From Psychrosphaera haliotis (GTDB lineage Bacteria > Pseudomonadota > Gammaproteobacteria > Enterobacterales > Alteromonadaceae), in contig NZ_BAAAFQ010000001.1 in the NCBI RefSeq assembly GCF_039523615.1, positions 248,001 to 312,000 of the forward strand: DNA of 64,000 nt, read 5' to 3'. How positions within the stretch are numbered: position 1 is the first letter of the stretch; each line of letters opens with the position of its first letter. Both the position numbers and the translations under genes were made by a program. Of the stretch, positions 1-7,766 are shown in pieces. The notes under the pieces are model-generated. The model was not told the origin of the DNA. It saw only the letters and a program-made list of their open reading frames with translations, and searched no databases.

Positions 1-1275
1 CGGCCAAATGATCATAGGGAGCCTTATCAACGAGATAAGGCTAGAATTCTTCACTCTGCAGCTTTTAGGCGACTTCAAGCGAAAACTCAGATATTAGGAG
101 TAGGCCAAGACGATTTCTATAGAACCCGACTAACACATTCTCTAGAAGTTGCACAAATTGGTACAGGTTTATTGGCGCAATTAAGGCAAAGCCATCAAGT
201 TACCAACAACCCAATATTTCAAAAGCTTCTCCCTCCTGACTCTTTAATTGAATCATTATGTTTAGCCCATGATATTGGCCATCCACCTTTTGGTCACGGA
301 GGAGAAGTAGCACTAAATTATATGATGCATAACTTTGGCGGGTTTGAAGCCAACGGGCAAACATTGCGAATCGTCTCAAAACTGGAACCATACACTGAAT
401 CACATGGTATGGATTTAACACGACGAACATTTTTAGGCCTAATAAAATATCCGCAATTTATAAGGGCAAATCCTAAGTATATTGCGTCACAAACTAATCA
501 CGAATTTATAAATGCAAAACAGTGGAAACCAACAAAAGGCTTATTCGAAGTAGATAAAGATGTTTATTCTTGGGTAATGGAAACCGCAACTACAAACGAC
601 GCTAAGCTATTTACCAGTTCAGTTAGCGAAGACAATCAATCAAATACACCATATATTAAATCAAAAACAAATTATAAATCTTTTGACGCTTCTATAATGG
701 AGTTGGCAGATGATATAGCCTATGCCGTCCATGATCTTGAAGACGCAATAGTTTTAAACAACGTGACAGAGTCTGTTTGGCGCTCACAAGTTTTAGTTTC
801 ATTTAAAGCTTTAGATAATAAATGGGCCAAAACGCACTCAGAACAACTAACTGTAATGTTATTTAGTTCAAAACACTTTGAACGTAAAAATGCAATTGGC
901 GCTTTAGTTAACCATCTAATTACTAACATCGCCATTACAGAACAACATAGCGGTTTTGAGCATCCCATTTTACGTTACAACGTAAAACTAGAGAGTTCAG
1001 CAGAATCCGTTCTTAACCTCTTAAAAGACTTTGTATACCAGAACGTTATTTTGTCAGCTCCACTACAACAAGCAGAGTTTCGAGGTCAACAAATGTTAGT
1101 GTCTCTATTTAAAGCGATTCAATCAGATCCCTTTAGATTGTTACCTACAGACTTATCACTTGTTTATCAAAATGCCGGGTCACTCGACCTTCAAAACCGG
1201 CTTATTTGTGACTTTTTAGCGAACATGTCAGACGTTCAAGCTACCCGTTTGTACAATACAATGTTTGTAGGTTAA
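1..1275 (+). CDS. dgt: dGTP triphosphohydrolase-like protein (5' end outside window)
   Basis: The reading frame is open from base 1, so the N-terminus lies upstream of the window. The visible part starts in the conserved YQRDKARILHSAAFRRLQ stretch of the dGTPase family. It continues with RTRLTHSLEVAQIG and the HD metal-binding motif HDIGHPPFGHGGE, so the catalytic HD domain is nearly complete. The family hydrolyses dGTP to deoxyguanosine and triphosphate in the cytoplasm. Close relatives in Shewanella, Pseudoalteromonas and Vibrio are about 440 residues long and some are described as anti-phage dGTPases that drain the dNTP pool; that role here is only an inference from family. The ORF track-like internal TTG at 172 is not a real start, because the conserved frame extends above it. 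Nothing else in the neighbourhood looks like a defence island. Confidence 0.9.
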   Translation, partial: RPNDHREPYQRDKARILHSAAFRRLQAKTQILGVGQDDFYRTRLTHSLEVAQIGTGLLAQLRQSHQVTNNPIFQKLLPPDSLIESLCLAHDIGHPPFGHGGEVALNYMMHNFGGFEANGQTLRIVSKLEPYTESHGMDLTRRTFLGLIKYPQFIRANPKYIASQTNHEFINAKQWKPTKGLFEVDKDVYSWVMETATTNDAKLFTSSVSEDNQSNTPYIKSKTNYKSFDASIMELADDIAYAVHDLEDAIVLNNVTESVWRSQVLVSFKALDNKWAKTHSEQLTVMLFSSKHFERKNAIGALVNHLITNIAITEQHSGFEHPILRYNVKLESSAESVLNLLKDFVYQNVILSAPLQQAEFRGQQMLVSLFKAIQSDPFRLLPTDLSLVYQNAGSLDLQNRLICDFLANMSDVQATRLYNTMFVG

Positions 1276-1337
1276 ACAATAATGCAGCCCAATATGTAAC
1301 CCAACACGTAACATTACAAAACAACTTTCATTTTGTT

Positions 1338-1366
1338 CGCTTTTAATTTAGTATTCCTTTTATAAT
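1338..1366 (+). promoter_or_regulatory. Putative promoter of the 18-codon ORF
   Basis: A perfect -10 hexamer TATAAT lies at 1361-1366, 27 bases before the ATG at 1394. No good -35 is seen at 17 bases spacing (CGCTTT at 1338-1343); a TTGTTC at 1333-1338 is too far away. This is a weakly supported promoter on its own. It is mentioned because a ribosome binding site, short ORF and terminator follow directly. Confidence 0.35.
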
Positions 1367-1393
1367 CTGAGATTGGTTAAAAAGGAGTCTGTT

Positions 1394-1450
1394 ATGAACG
1401 AAGAGTACAAACAAGAGCCTACTTGGCTACCCTACTACCTGCTTAAGTAA
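1394..1450 (+). CDS. 18-residue small ORF, possible small protein or leader peptide
   Basis: The ORF encodes MNEEYKQEPTWLPYYLLK and begins with ATG preceded by a strong Shine-Dalgarno AAAGGAG (1381-1387) at good spacing. It is closed by TAA and followed 19 bases later by a strong intrinsic terminator. A TATAAT hexamer lies upstream, so the piece looks like a complete monocistronic unit between the dGTPase gene and the diguanylate cyclase gene. I do not recognise the peptide. It has an acidic, polar N-half and an aromatic/leucine-rich C-half, with no Met-plus-transmembrane profile and no codon run that would suit classical amino-acid attenuation. Alternatives are a leader peptide controlling the terminator upstream of the GGDEF gene, or a small RNA with an incidental ORF. 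Confidence 0.5.
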   Translation: MNEEYKQEPTWLPYYLLK

Positions 1451-1469
1451 CAATTAGTAACCTTTAAAC

Positions 1470-1494
1470 AGCCATGTTAAATGGCTTTTTTTTT
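1470..1494 (+). terminator. Intrinsic terminator after the 18-codon ORF
   Basis: The stem AGCCAT (1470-1475) pairs with ATGGCT (1481-1486) around a GTTAA loop and is followed by a run of eight T. It ends the small transcription unit and lies 62 bases before the GGDEF gene start, so it could also act as an attenuator for that gene. Confidence 0.75.
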
Positions 1495-1556
1495 GCTTTG
1501 CAATTATAGTTACGTCATAAATTATTTTTTGTTACATAGCCTATACAAGCGATTAT

Positions 1557-3095
1557 ATGACTGACAAATCAATTTCAGAAGTAATTAAACTTCGCGAAAT
1601 CAATACTCGTATTGAGACAAACCTTAGTAGCACTTTTAAAGTAATTGACCGATTTGGTGTTATTTTGAAGGGCAATCACAAAGAGCTTGATCATAAACTC
1701 GCTGAATTACGCAAAGGCATAAAAAAAGCGGAAGATTCTTCTGAATTAGAACCTTTTATTACCGCTACAAACCAATCACTAAAATCATTCGAAGCAGAGT
1801 TTGCAAATAGCCTCAGAGAACTCAAATCTGATGTATTGGAAATTGGAGAATCCCTTCAGTCTACAAAGGGAATGGATTCTACCGTTCGTAGAAATTTAAG
1901 GATGATTTTAAATAAAATAAAGTCCACCGACTCTAATATTATTACGGAAATCCAGCCTAATATAGCCAATTTAATGAAGTTACTGGTAGCGGTAAAATTT
2001 AGTGATGTTACCAACGACGACGCTCCAAGTAACCAGCCCAACAATATCGCCGAAACGTTCAATTCCAATATGATGGAAAGCCTAGTCTCTGGGTTAATCA
2101 AACTGTCTAAAAGTGATGTGATAAAACCAAGTTTAGATACGTTCAGTGACCGCATAAAAATAGCCGATAGCGATGACCAAAAGCTAGATATTTGCCTAAG
2201 CTTTTTCGAAGACGTGGTTGGACGCTTTAGTGAAGAGTTTTCGCAGACACAACGCTTAATTTTAAATATAAATAAAGCACTTGCTGATGTTCACGCTACG
2301 CTTCTCGATTCCCTAAAAAGCTCTAAAAACTATGACAAACAACTAAAGTCATTAAATAGCCAAATCGATAAGCAAATCAAGGAACTCTCTGATAGCACGA
2401 ACTCTGCAACTTCATTAAGTGAACTGCAGGTTGTGATAGATAAGAAGTTATCTGTTATAAACACTTCAATCCGCAAACGCGACGATATAGAACAAGAACG
2501 GTCTGATAAATTACAGTCGGCATTAAATGCCATGGAAGCAAAGCTAGGTGGATTAGAGCAGCGGACTGACTACTATAGAAATAAATGGCTCGAAGAAAAG
2601 GTAAGGAACGGAATTGATACTTTAACCAGTTTACCTAATCGCGGCGCCTACGATAATCGTATTCAAGAGGAATATCAACGTTGGTTACGACAGCCTCAGC
2701 CATTGTCTATAGCGGTTATTGATATAGACCACTTTAAGAAAATAAATGACAACTATGGTCATAGTGTAGGCGATAAAACGTTAAAAATTGTTGCCAATAC
2801 TCTCAAAAAAAGCCTTCGTAAAACTGATTTTTTAGCGAGATATGGTGGTGAAGAGTTTGTGGTAATTATGGTTAACAGCGATCCAAGTAAAGTGGCAGGA
2901 CCTTTAGAAAGTTTAAGAAAGGCAGTTGAAAAAATTCCTTTTAAAGTTAAAGATACACCATTAAACATTACAATATCCATTGGATTTACCGCATTTTTAG
3001 CGGCTGATAATGTACACACCGCTTTTGACCGAGCGGACAAAGCCCTTTACGAAGCCAAACATACTGGCAGAAATAGGGTTTGTTATAAAAAATAG
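1557..3095 (+). CDS. GGDEF diguanylate cyclase with long N-terminal helical domain
   Basis: This 512-residue cytoplasmic protein has an N-terminal region of about 340 residues. It is predicted to be mostly helical and coiled-coil, rich in K/E/S/D, with no transmembrane segment. A C-terminal GGDEF domain covers about 350-512. The active-site loop is GGEEF at 430-434, and the product-binding inhibitory I-site RKTD lies exactly five residues before it, so both catalysis and feedback inhibition look intact. The domain makes cyclic di-GMP from two GTP. The ATG at 1557 has no clear Shine-Dalgarno. The gene is followed after 8 bases by ppnN, so the two are probably co-transcribed. The input sensed by the N-terminal region is unknown. 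Confidence 0.93.
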   Translation: MTDKSISEVIKLREINTRIETNLSSTFKVIDRFGVILKGNHKELDHKLAELRKGIKKAEDSSELEPFITATNQSLKSFEAEFANSLRELKSDVLEIGESLQSTKGMDSTVRRNLRMILNKIKSTDSNIITEIQPNIANLMKLLVAVKFSDVTNDDAPSNQPNNIAETFNSNMMESLVSGLIKLSKSDVIKPSLDTFSDRIKIADSDDQKLDICLSFFEDVVGRFSEEFSQTQRLILNINKALADVHATLLDSLKSSKNYDKQLKSLNSQIDKQIKELSDSTNSATSLSELQVVIDKKLSVINTSIRKRDDIEQERSDKLQSALNAMEAKLGGLEQRTDYYRNKWLEEKVRNGIDTLTSLPNRGAYDNRIQEEYQRWLRQPQPLSIAVIDIDHFKKINDNYGHSVGDKTLKIVANTLKKSLRKTDFLARYGGEEFVVIMVNSDPSKVAGPLESLRKAVEKIPFKVKDTPLNITISIGFTAFLAADNVHTAFDRADKALYEAKHTGRNRVCYKK

Positions 3096-3103
3096 GAGTA
3101 GTT

Positions 3104-4459
3104 ATGCGGATAGTATTAAGCCCGCTCGATGGAATGAATTTATTGTCTCAAGTCGAAGTGAAACAACTAGAAAAGTCGTCAAATAGTGACTTATACAAGC
3201 TTTTTAGGAGTTGTGCACTCGCAGTATTAAATGTAGGTAGCGAAACTGACGACAGTGCAGAGATCTATAACAAATATAAAGACTTTGATATTCATCTGAT
3301 TTCAAAAGAACGTGGAATAAAAATAGAGTTAATCAACCCACCTATGTCAGCGTTCGTAGATGGTAAATTAATTGTAGGTATACAAGAACACTTACAAGCT
3401 GTAATACGCGACATATTATTTAATGCTAATAAATACCAGCATCAACCGTCGTTAAACATTTCTGAGAGTAAGCAAATTACAAATAATGTTTTTGATATGC
3501 TTAGGAATGCGAGAGTTGTTCAACCTATTGACGCGCCAAATTTAGTTGTATGCTGGGGTGGCCACTCAATAGGGCCAGAAGAATATGACTATACGAAGGA
3601 AGTTGGTTACCAACTTGGCCTACGAGGATTAAACATTTGTACCGGTTGCGGCCCAGGTGCTATGAAAGGACCGATGAAAGGTGCGGCGTTAGCACACTCA
3701 AAACAACGGATAAAAAGTGGCCGATACCTGGGTTTAACTGAACCTTCAATTATTGCGGCAGAAGCGCCAAACCCAATAGTTAATGAATTGGTTATACTGC
3801 CTGACATAGAAAAGAGGCTTGAAGCCTTTGTTCGAGTTGCACATTCAATTGTCATTTTCCCAGGTGGTGCAGGTACAGCTGAAGAGTTGCTCTATATCTT
3901 AGGTCTTATGCTGAACCCAGAAAACGAACAGCAAATTCTGCCTATAATTTTGACCGGTCCTAAATCTTCAATTGCTTACTTTGAAGAGATTGCTGAGTTT
4001 GTTGAAAGTGTATTGGGTGAAAAAGCAAGAAGTTTACTTACTATAGTAACCAATGACGCAATAGAAGTTGCCACTTTAGTAAAAGCACAAATGGAGCCTT
4101 TGCGTATACACAGGAAAACCATAGGCGATGCATATCAATTTAATTGGACGTTAAAAATACCGGAACCTTTCCAGCAAAGTTTTGACCCAACCCACCAGAA
4201 TATGGCTAAATTAAACTTACATTTAGACCAACCGGTGGAGGACCTAGCGGCAAACCTTCGCCGAGCTTTCTCTGGTATTGTTGCAGGAAATATTAAGCAA
4301 GAAGGCTTGTTAGCAGTAAAAGAGCATGGTCCGTTCGAACTATCCGGCGATACTGGGCTAATGAACAAGATGGACAACCTTTTAGAGGCATTTGTAAAAC
4401 AAGGTCGAATGAAGTTGCCCGGCTCAGTATATGAACCATGCTATAAAATAAAAACTTAA
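3104..4459 (+). CDS. ppnN: Pyrimidine/purine nucleotide 5'-monophosphate nucleosidase PpnN
   Basis: The 451-residue protein matches the length and layout of E. coli PpnN (YgdH, 454 residues). It has an N-terminal domain with SPLDGMNLLSQ, then a Rossmann-like LOG-family core with GCGPGAMKGP at 181-190 and the nucleotide-binding signature PGGAGTAEE at 253-261. A C-terminal extension follows, as in PpnN. The enzyme cleaves nucleoside monophosphates into base and ribose 5-phosphate, and in E. coli it is stimulated by (p)ppGpp. The start is well supported by AGGAG at 3094-3098. It lies directly behind a diguanylate cyclase gene, which links two nucleotide-second-messenger proteins in one transcript; any functional link is inference. 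Confidence 0.95.
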   Translation: MRIVLSPLDGMNLLSQVEVKQLEKSSNSDLYKLFRSCALAVLNVGSETDDSAEIYNKYKDFDIHLISKERGIKIELINPPMSAFVDGKLIVGIQEHLQAVIRDILFNANKYQHQPSLNISESKQITNNVFDMLRNARVVQPIDAPNLVVCWGGHSIGPEEYDYTKEVGYQLGLRGLNICTGCGPGAMKGPMKGAALAHSKQRIKSGRYLGLTEPSIIAAEAPNPIVNELVILPDIEKRLEAFVRVAHSIVIFPGGAGTAEELLYILGLMLNPENEQQILPIILTGPKSSIAYFEEIAEFVESVLGEKARSLLTIVTNDAIEVATLVKAQMEPLRIHRKTIGDAYQFNWTLKIPEPFQQSFDPTHQNMAKLNLHLDQPVEDLAANLRRAFSGIVAGNIKQEGLLAVKEHGPFELSGDTGLMNKMDNLLEAFVKQGRMKLPGSVYEPCYKIKT

Positions 4460-4497
4460 TACAAAAACATTTACAAAGTTAACTTTGACAATACAAC

Positions 4498-4530
4498 AGC
4501 CTTTATCGTTATAATGATAAAGGCTTTTTA
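4498..4530 (+). terminator. Intrinsic terminator after ppnN
   Basis: A 10-bp perfect stem, AGCCTTTATC (4498-4507) with GATAAAGGCT (4516-4525), encloses an 8-base loop and is followed by TTTTAAT. It separates the GGDEF-ppnN unit from the DUF3192 gene. Confidence 0.85.
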
Positions 4531-4548
4531 ATATAAACAGGTTAGGCA

Positions 4549-4935
4549 ATGAGTAAGAAAGTAGTTAAATATTCGCTAATTGGGTTTGGTTTATATGCCG
4601 TGTTAGCTGCGGGTGTATTAACGTTTTATGAAGATAACCCAGATCAAATGAGATGGGATGACAGGCAAGCATACAATAAAAAGTATATAAATGAGTTGTC
4701 TATAGACGAGCCTATATTTAAAGAGCGTATAATACAGTCGTTGGGCTCTCCTGATATTACAGAGGCAAAAATACTAAATGGCGAAACATTTCAAGTTATG
4801 TTCTATCGTACTAAACATGAAAAATCTGATGGCATAACGACTAAAGATGAATGTACGCCACTTTTATTTAAAGATGGCAAGCTCATTGCTTGGGGTATAT
4901 CAGCCTTTGAACAATTTGACTCGATTAGAATTTGA
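4549..4935 (+). CDS. DUF3192 family single-pass membrane protein
   Basis: The 128-residue protein starts with a basic stretch and one hydrophobic segment (about residues 7-26), so it is probably anchored in the inner membrane with the rest outside, or is a secreted protein with an uncleaved signal. The body, with DDRQAYNKKYI near the N-terminus and the C-terminal CTPLLFKDGKLIAWG, fits the DUF3192 family found in marine gammaproteobacteria. Its function is unknown. It follows the ppnN terminator, so it likely has its own promoter. Its stop codon overlaps the TTG start of the next gene, suggesting translational coupling. Confidence 0.8.
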   Translation: MSKKVVKYSLIGFGLYAVLAAGVLTFYEDNPDQMRWDDRQAYNKKYINELSIDEPIFKERIIQSLGSPDITEAKILNGETFQVMFYRTKHEKSDGITTKDECTPLLFKDGKLIAWGISAFEQFDSIRI

Positions 4936-6722
4936 ACCAAGAACTCGCTTTTAATAATGACAATACTAAGTCAGACGCAATAAACCACTTTATTGCGTTG
5001 GCTGGTAAATGCGCCACTGATTTTAGAACTCAGGACATTAGCACACTAAAAGTATCCATTGGTCACTTTATTGACGCAACGCAAGAAGTTCTAACGCATA
5101 CACCTGGCGCCTCTCTACTTTTATTAAATGTTAGAGATAAAAAACAAAGTTACTTAACAAATCTTATTATTAAGACGGTATTGATTGCCAATGTTCTAGC
5201 TCATCAAGGCAGTTATTCTCTGGTGACGAAACAGAAGCTAGTTACCACAACATTACTAATCATTTATACCATGTCTCCTTATTTTCTTAAGGTAAAAGCT
5301 GACCATAGTTTATTCACTCAATATAAGAGTATTTTTAAAAATGCGGCTAAAATCACTTTTAAACAAGTCAAAAATGAATACATAGATGAACCTGATATTC
5401 TTCGGATACTTTCGCAAATAGCGAATATCAATGAGTTTAAAAATAAAAACCAAGTATGCCAAACAATCGTTATTCTATCTTTGAACTCAGCTATTTACAC
5501 CTGCCCTTTTTACCTAAGCAAACCGTTATCGGCAGATGCAGCACTAGCTAAGTCTTTGGTGCAGCTTAATTTAATTTGTCCAAAGCCATTTACGGCAAGT
5601 TATGTTGGAATGTTTAGCCAATGTATATCTCTTTTGTCATTTGGCAAGTTGTGTGTTTCTGCTGACAACAATTTTTTAGTATCTGTAAACTATAAAGTTA
5701 ATAATAAAAATGACATTTCAGAGGTTCCTTGTATAAGTTACGGGAAAGTTGAAGAACGTAATGTATTTGTCGCCCCCATGGTATTGTGTACAAACAAAAT
5801 AAGATTTATTTTACCGCAACAGGCTCTAAGTTATAAAACGTCACTCAGCCATTTATCAGTAGAAGTTATTGAAAGCTTTATAGGTTTAGCACCAAATAAT
5901 AATGAATTAAACGCTAGGTATTTACCTCCGGAGTACTTAGACAAAACTTCAAAAGCACTGCTATCGGAAACGACCTTATTAATTGCCGACTACCTTTCTC
6001 AAGATACTCAAAAGTCTAAGTTAGTGATGGACTATGCCAAAGGCGTTACACGCACTCACCAGCCTGTTTCTAACATTCGACATGCTATTGCCCTTTTAGG
6101 AATGATTCGTATATACCCAGTAGTTTGTATTTCTGAAATGAAATTACTTCAACAAAAAAACTTAGCCTTTGGTGAGTATGAAGTTATCAACAAAGAAAAT
6201 GTGTTTGCTGGTATCGCAAATGGCTTAAGCAAACTGATAAGTTTTTCTATTCCTGAATATCAAGAACTGGTATCTAGAGTTATATTTCAAGGTTTGATGA
6301 TTATTCCAAAGAGTCGCTACGCCGCTAGCATTGCCACTTTACTAGGGCCGAATGAAAACGAGTTTTACACCCTAAACGACGCGTTTGGTAAGGCAAGAAT
6401 AGTTGATTGGGCACGTTGCAGTAAAAAGTTAGCTATTGACTGGAAGTTACCAAAGGCCTACGTTGCTACTCTGAATAGCTTCTTTGAAGTAAAGTCAAAA
6501 CTCGTAGATTATAAAGCTGTCCCTAAACAAATTAGAGTAAACGTAAGCGGGTTAGTTATAACTGAGTGGACACTTTTAAACTGGTTAAAAGGTAATAACC
6601 GCCCTAGTTCTTTGGATGATATTTCAGGCGCATTATCAGTTTTGAATATAAGCAACAGCGAGTTTCTAACTATTTATCAGCAACTCATCGACAATAACCA
6701 ACCTTGCTCTAGCTTGTGTTAA
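4932..6722 (+). CDS. Unknown protein with degenerate HDOD-like C-terminal region
   Basis: The 596-residue protein has no signal peptide or clear membrane segment. I do not recognise the full-length family. Around residues 379-393 there is PVSNIRHAIALLGMIRI, which closely resembles the HDOD signature (V-x-x-I-x-x-A-I-x-L-L-G). A later stretch, KKLAIDWKLPKAYVATLNSFF-like at about 495-515, resembles the end of HDOD domains (AxxLAxxWxLPxxYxxAI). The N-terminal 350 residues hold Leu/Ile-rich helices of unclear type. HDOD proteins are non-catalytic relatives of HD phosphohydrolases used in signalling. The TTG start overlaps the TGA of the DUF3192 gene (TTGA) and no alternative ATG exists for about 110 codons. 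The end overlaps the convergent ygdD gene by 4 bases. Confidence 0.7.
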   Translation: MNQELAFNNDNTKSDAINHFIALAGKCATDFRTQDISTLKVSIGHFIDATQEVLTHTPGASLLLLNVRDKKQSYLTNLIIKTVLIANVLAHQGSYSLVTKQKLVTTTLLIIYTMSPYFLKVKADHSLFTQYKSIFKNAAKITFKQVKNEYIDEPDILRILSQIANINEFKNKNQVCQTIVILSLNSAIYTCPFYLSKPLSADAALAKSLVQLNLICPKPFTASYVGMFSQCISLLSFGKLCVSADNNFLVSVNYKVNNKNDISEVPCISYGKVEERNVFVAPMVLCTNKIRFILPQQALSYKTSLSHLSVEVIESFIGLAPNNNELNARYLPPEYLDKTSKALLSETTLLIADYLSQDTQKSKLVMDYAKGVTRTHQPVSNIRHAIALLGMIRIYPVVCISEMKLLQQKNLAFGEYEVINKENVFAGIANGLSKLISFSIPEYQELVSRVIFQGLMIIPKSRYAASIATLLGPNENEFYTLNDAFGKARIVDWARCSKKLAIDWKLPKAYVATLNSFFEVKSKLVDYKAVPKQIRVNVSGLVITEWTLLNWLKGNNRPSSLDDISGALSVLNISNSEFLTIYQQLIDNNQPCSSLC

Positions 6723-7102
6723 GCCTTATCAATATTACCCTTTAATGTAAAAACTAGTGTTGTCCATCCTCCTAACAACAAAACGCCTCCTATTGGCGTA
6801 ATAGCACCTAACACGCTAATTTCAGTTATCGCTAAAAGGTAGAGAGAACCTGAGAAAAGTAGACTTCCGAATAAAAATAACTTTGAAGCTACTCTCGCAG
6901 CCTTAGAGTCTTTTAATAGCGATGTGAATAGCAAAACTATTGCATGATACATTTGATATTCTACCGCGGTCTGCCAAATTCCTAGCTGGTAGTTACTTAA
7001 CATTCCCTTAAGTCCATGGGCTCCAAAAGCGCCCAAAGAAACAGCAAGAAAACCCAGTACAATCGCGCTAATGAAAGCAAACTTAGAGTTAATATTATTC
7101 AT
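6719..7102 (-). CDS. ygdD: DUF423 family membrane protein YgdD
   Basis: The 127-residue protein has four hydrophobic segments and the family pattern GAFGAHGLK near the N-terminus followed by WQTAVEYQMYHA, typical of DUF423/YgdD inner-membrane proteins. The function is unknown. Its ATG overlaps the end of the upstream hydrolase gene by 8 bases. The gcvA-ygdD neighbourhood is the same as in E. coli, here with a hydrolase gene inserted between the two, which supports the call and the operon. Confidence 0.9.
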   Translation of the reverse strand: MNNINSKFAFISAIVLGFLAVSLGAFGAHGLKGMLSNYQLGIWQTAVEYQMYHAIVLLFTSLLKDSKAARVASKLFLFGSLLFSGSLYLLAITEISVLGAITPIGGVLLLGGWTTLVFTLKGNIDKA

Positions 7103-7766
7103 TTAGCTGACCAGTTACAAATTGTTCTATTTTACTAACAGCTAACTGCATGTTGCTTAATTCAGTATATCCAGAAGCCTTTCTTGGTTTAAAACTATGA
7201 TCACCATCAGGAATAGCAAAGGTTTGCATGTTCTTTGGCAGATTTAATGATTGAATTAACTCGGTCCCACCAAAAGAATCTCTTTCTCCCTGCAGGATCA
7301 ATGTTGGTTTGACAATTTTAGGAAAATGGCCGATTCGTTCTTCAAGCTTCTCTGGTTTACCAGGTGGTATGAATGGATATCCCAAAACAATTAAGCCGTC
7401 AAATAAGTTTCCAACGTCTGCTGCTAATAAACTAGCCATTCGCCCTCCCATACTTTTGCCTATTAAAAACAAAGGCAGTTTAGGTGCAATACTTGTCTTT
7501 ACCATTTCGATTTCTAGTTGAAAGTATTCTAATAACTGTGGGGCTCGATTAGGTGGACGTCTTTTTTCCGTTTCATAGACTGTTTGCATGTAAGGAAAAT
7601 TAAAAGTAACGACATTAAACCCAAGTTTTGCCAATGACATAGCGTAATCAACAATAAAAGTGTGTTTATTTCCAGCTCCCGCACCATGTGCAAACAGCAA
7701 GGTCGCTTTAGCCTCATCATTTAAATAGGTAGTTCTTTTGTATCCGTGTTCTATTACGTTAATCAA
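7095..7766 (-). CDS. Alpha/beta hydrolase, KANL3/Tex30-like family
   Basis: The 223-residue cytoplasmic protein has an alpha/beta-hydrolase fold. The motif LLFAHGAGAGNKHTF provides the oxyanion region, GKSMGG the nucleophile serine elbow, LILQGERDSFG the acid and DGDHSF the histidine. This set is typical of the dienelactone-hydrolase-like KANL3/Tex30 proteins of bacteria. The substrate is unknown. It overlaps the regulator gene upstream and ygdD downstream by 8 bases each, so the three genes form a tightly coupled operon. Confidence 0.87.
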   Translation of the reverse strand: MINVIEHGYKRTTYLNDEAKATLLFAHGAGAGNKHTFIVDYAMSLAKLGFNVVTFNFPYMQTVYETEKRRPPNRAPQLLEYFQLEIEMVKTSIAPKLPLFLIGKSMGGRMASLLAADVGNLFDGLIVLGYPFIPPGKPEKLEERIGHFPKIVKPTLILQGERDSFGGTELIQSLNLPKNMQTFAIPDGDHSFKPRKASGYTELSNMQLAVSKIEQFVTGQLNE

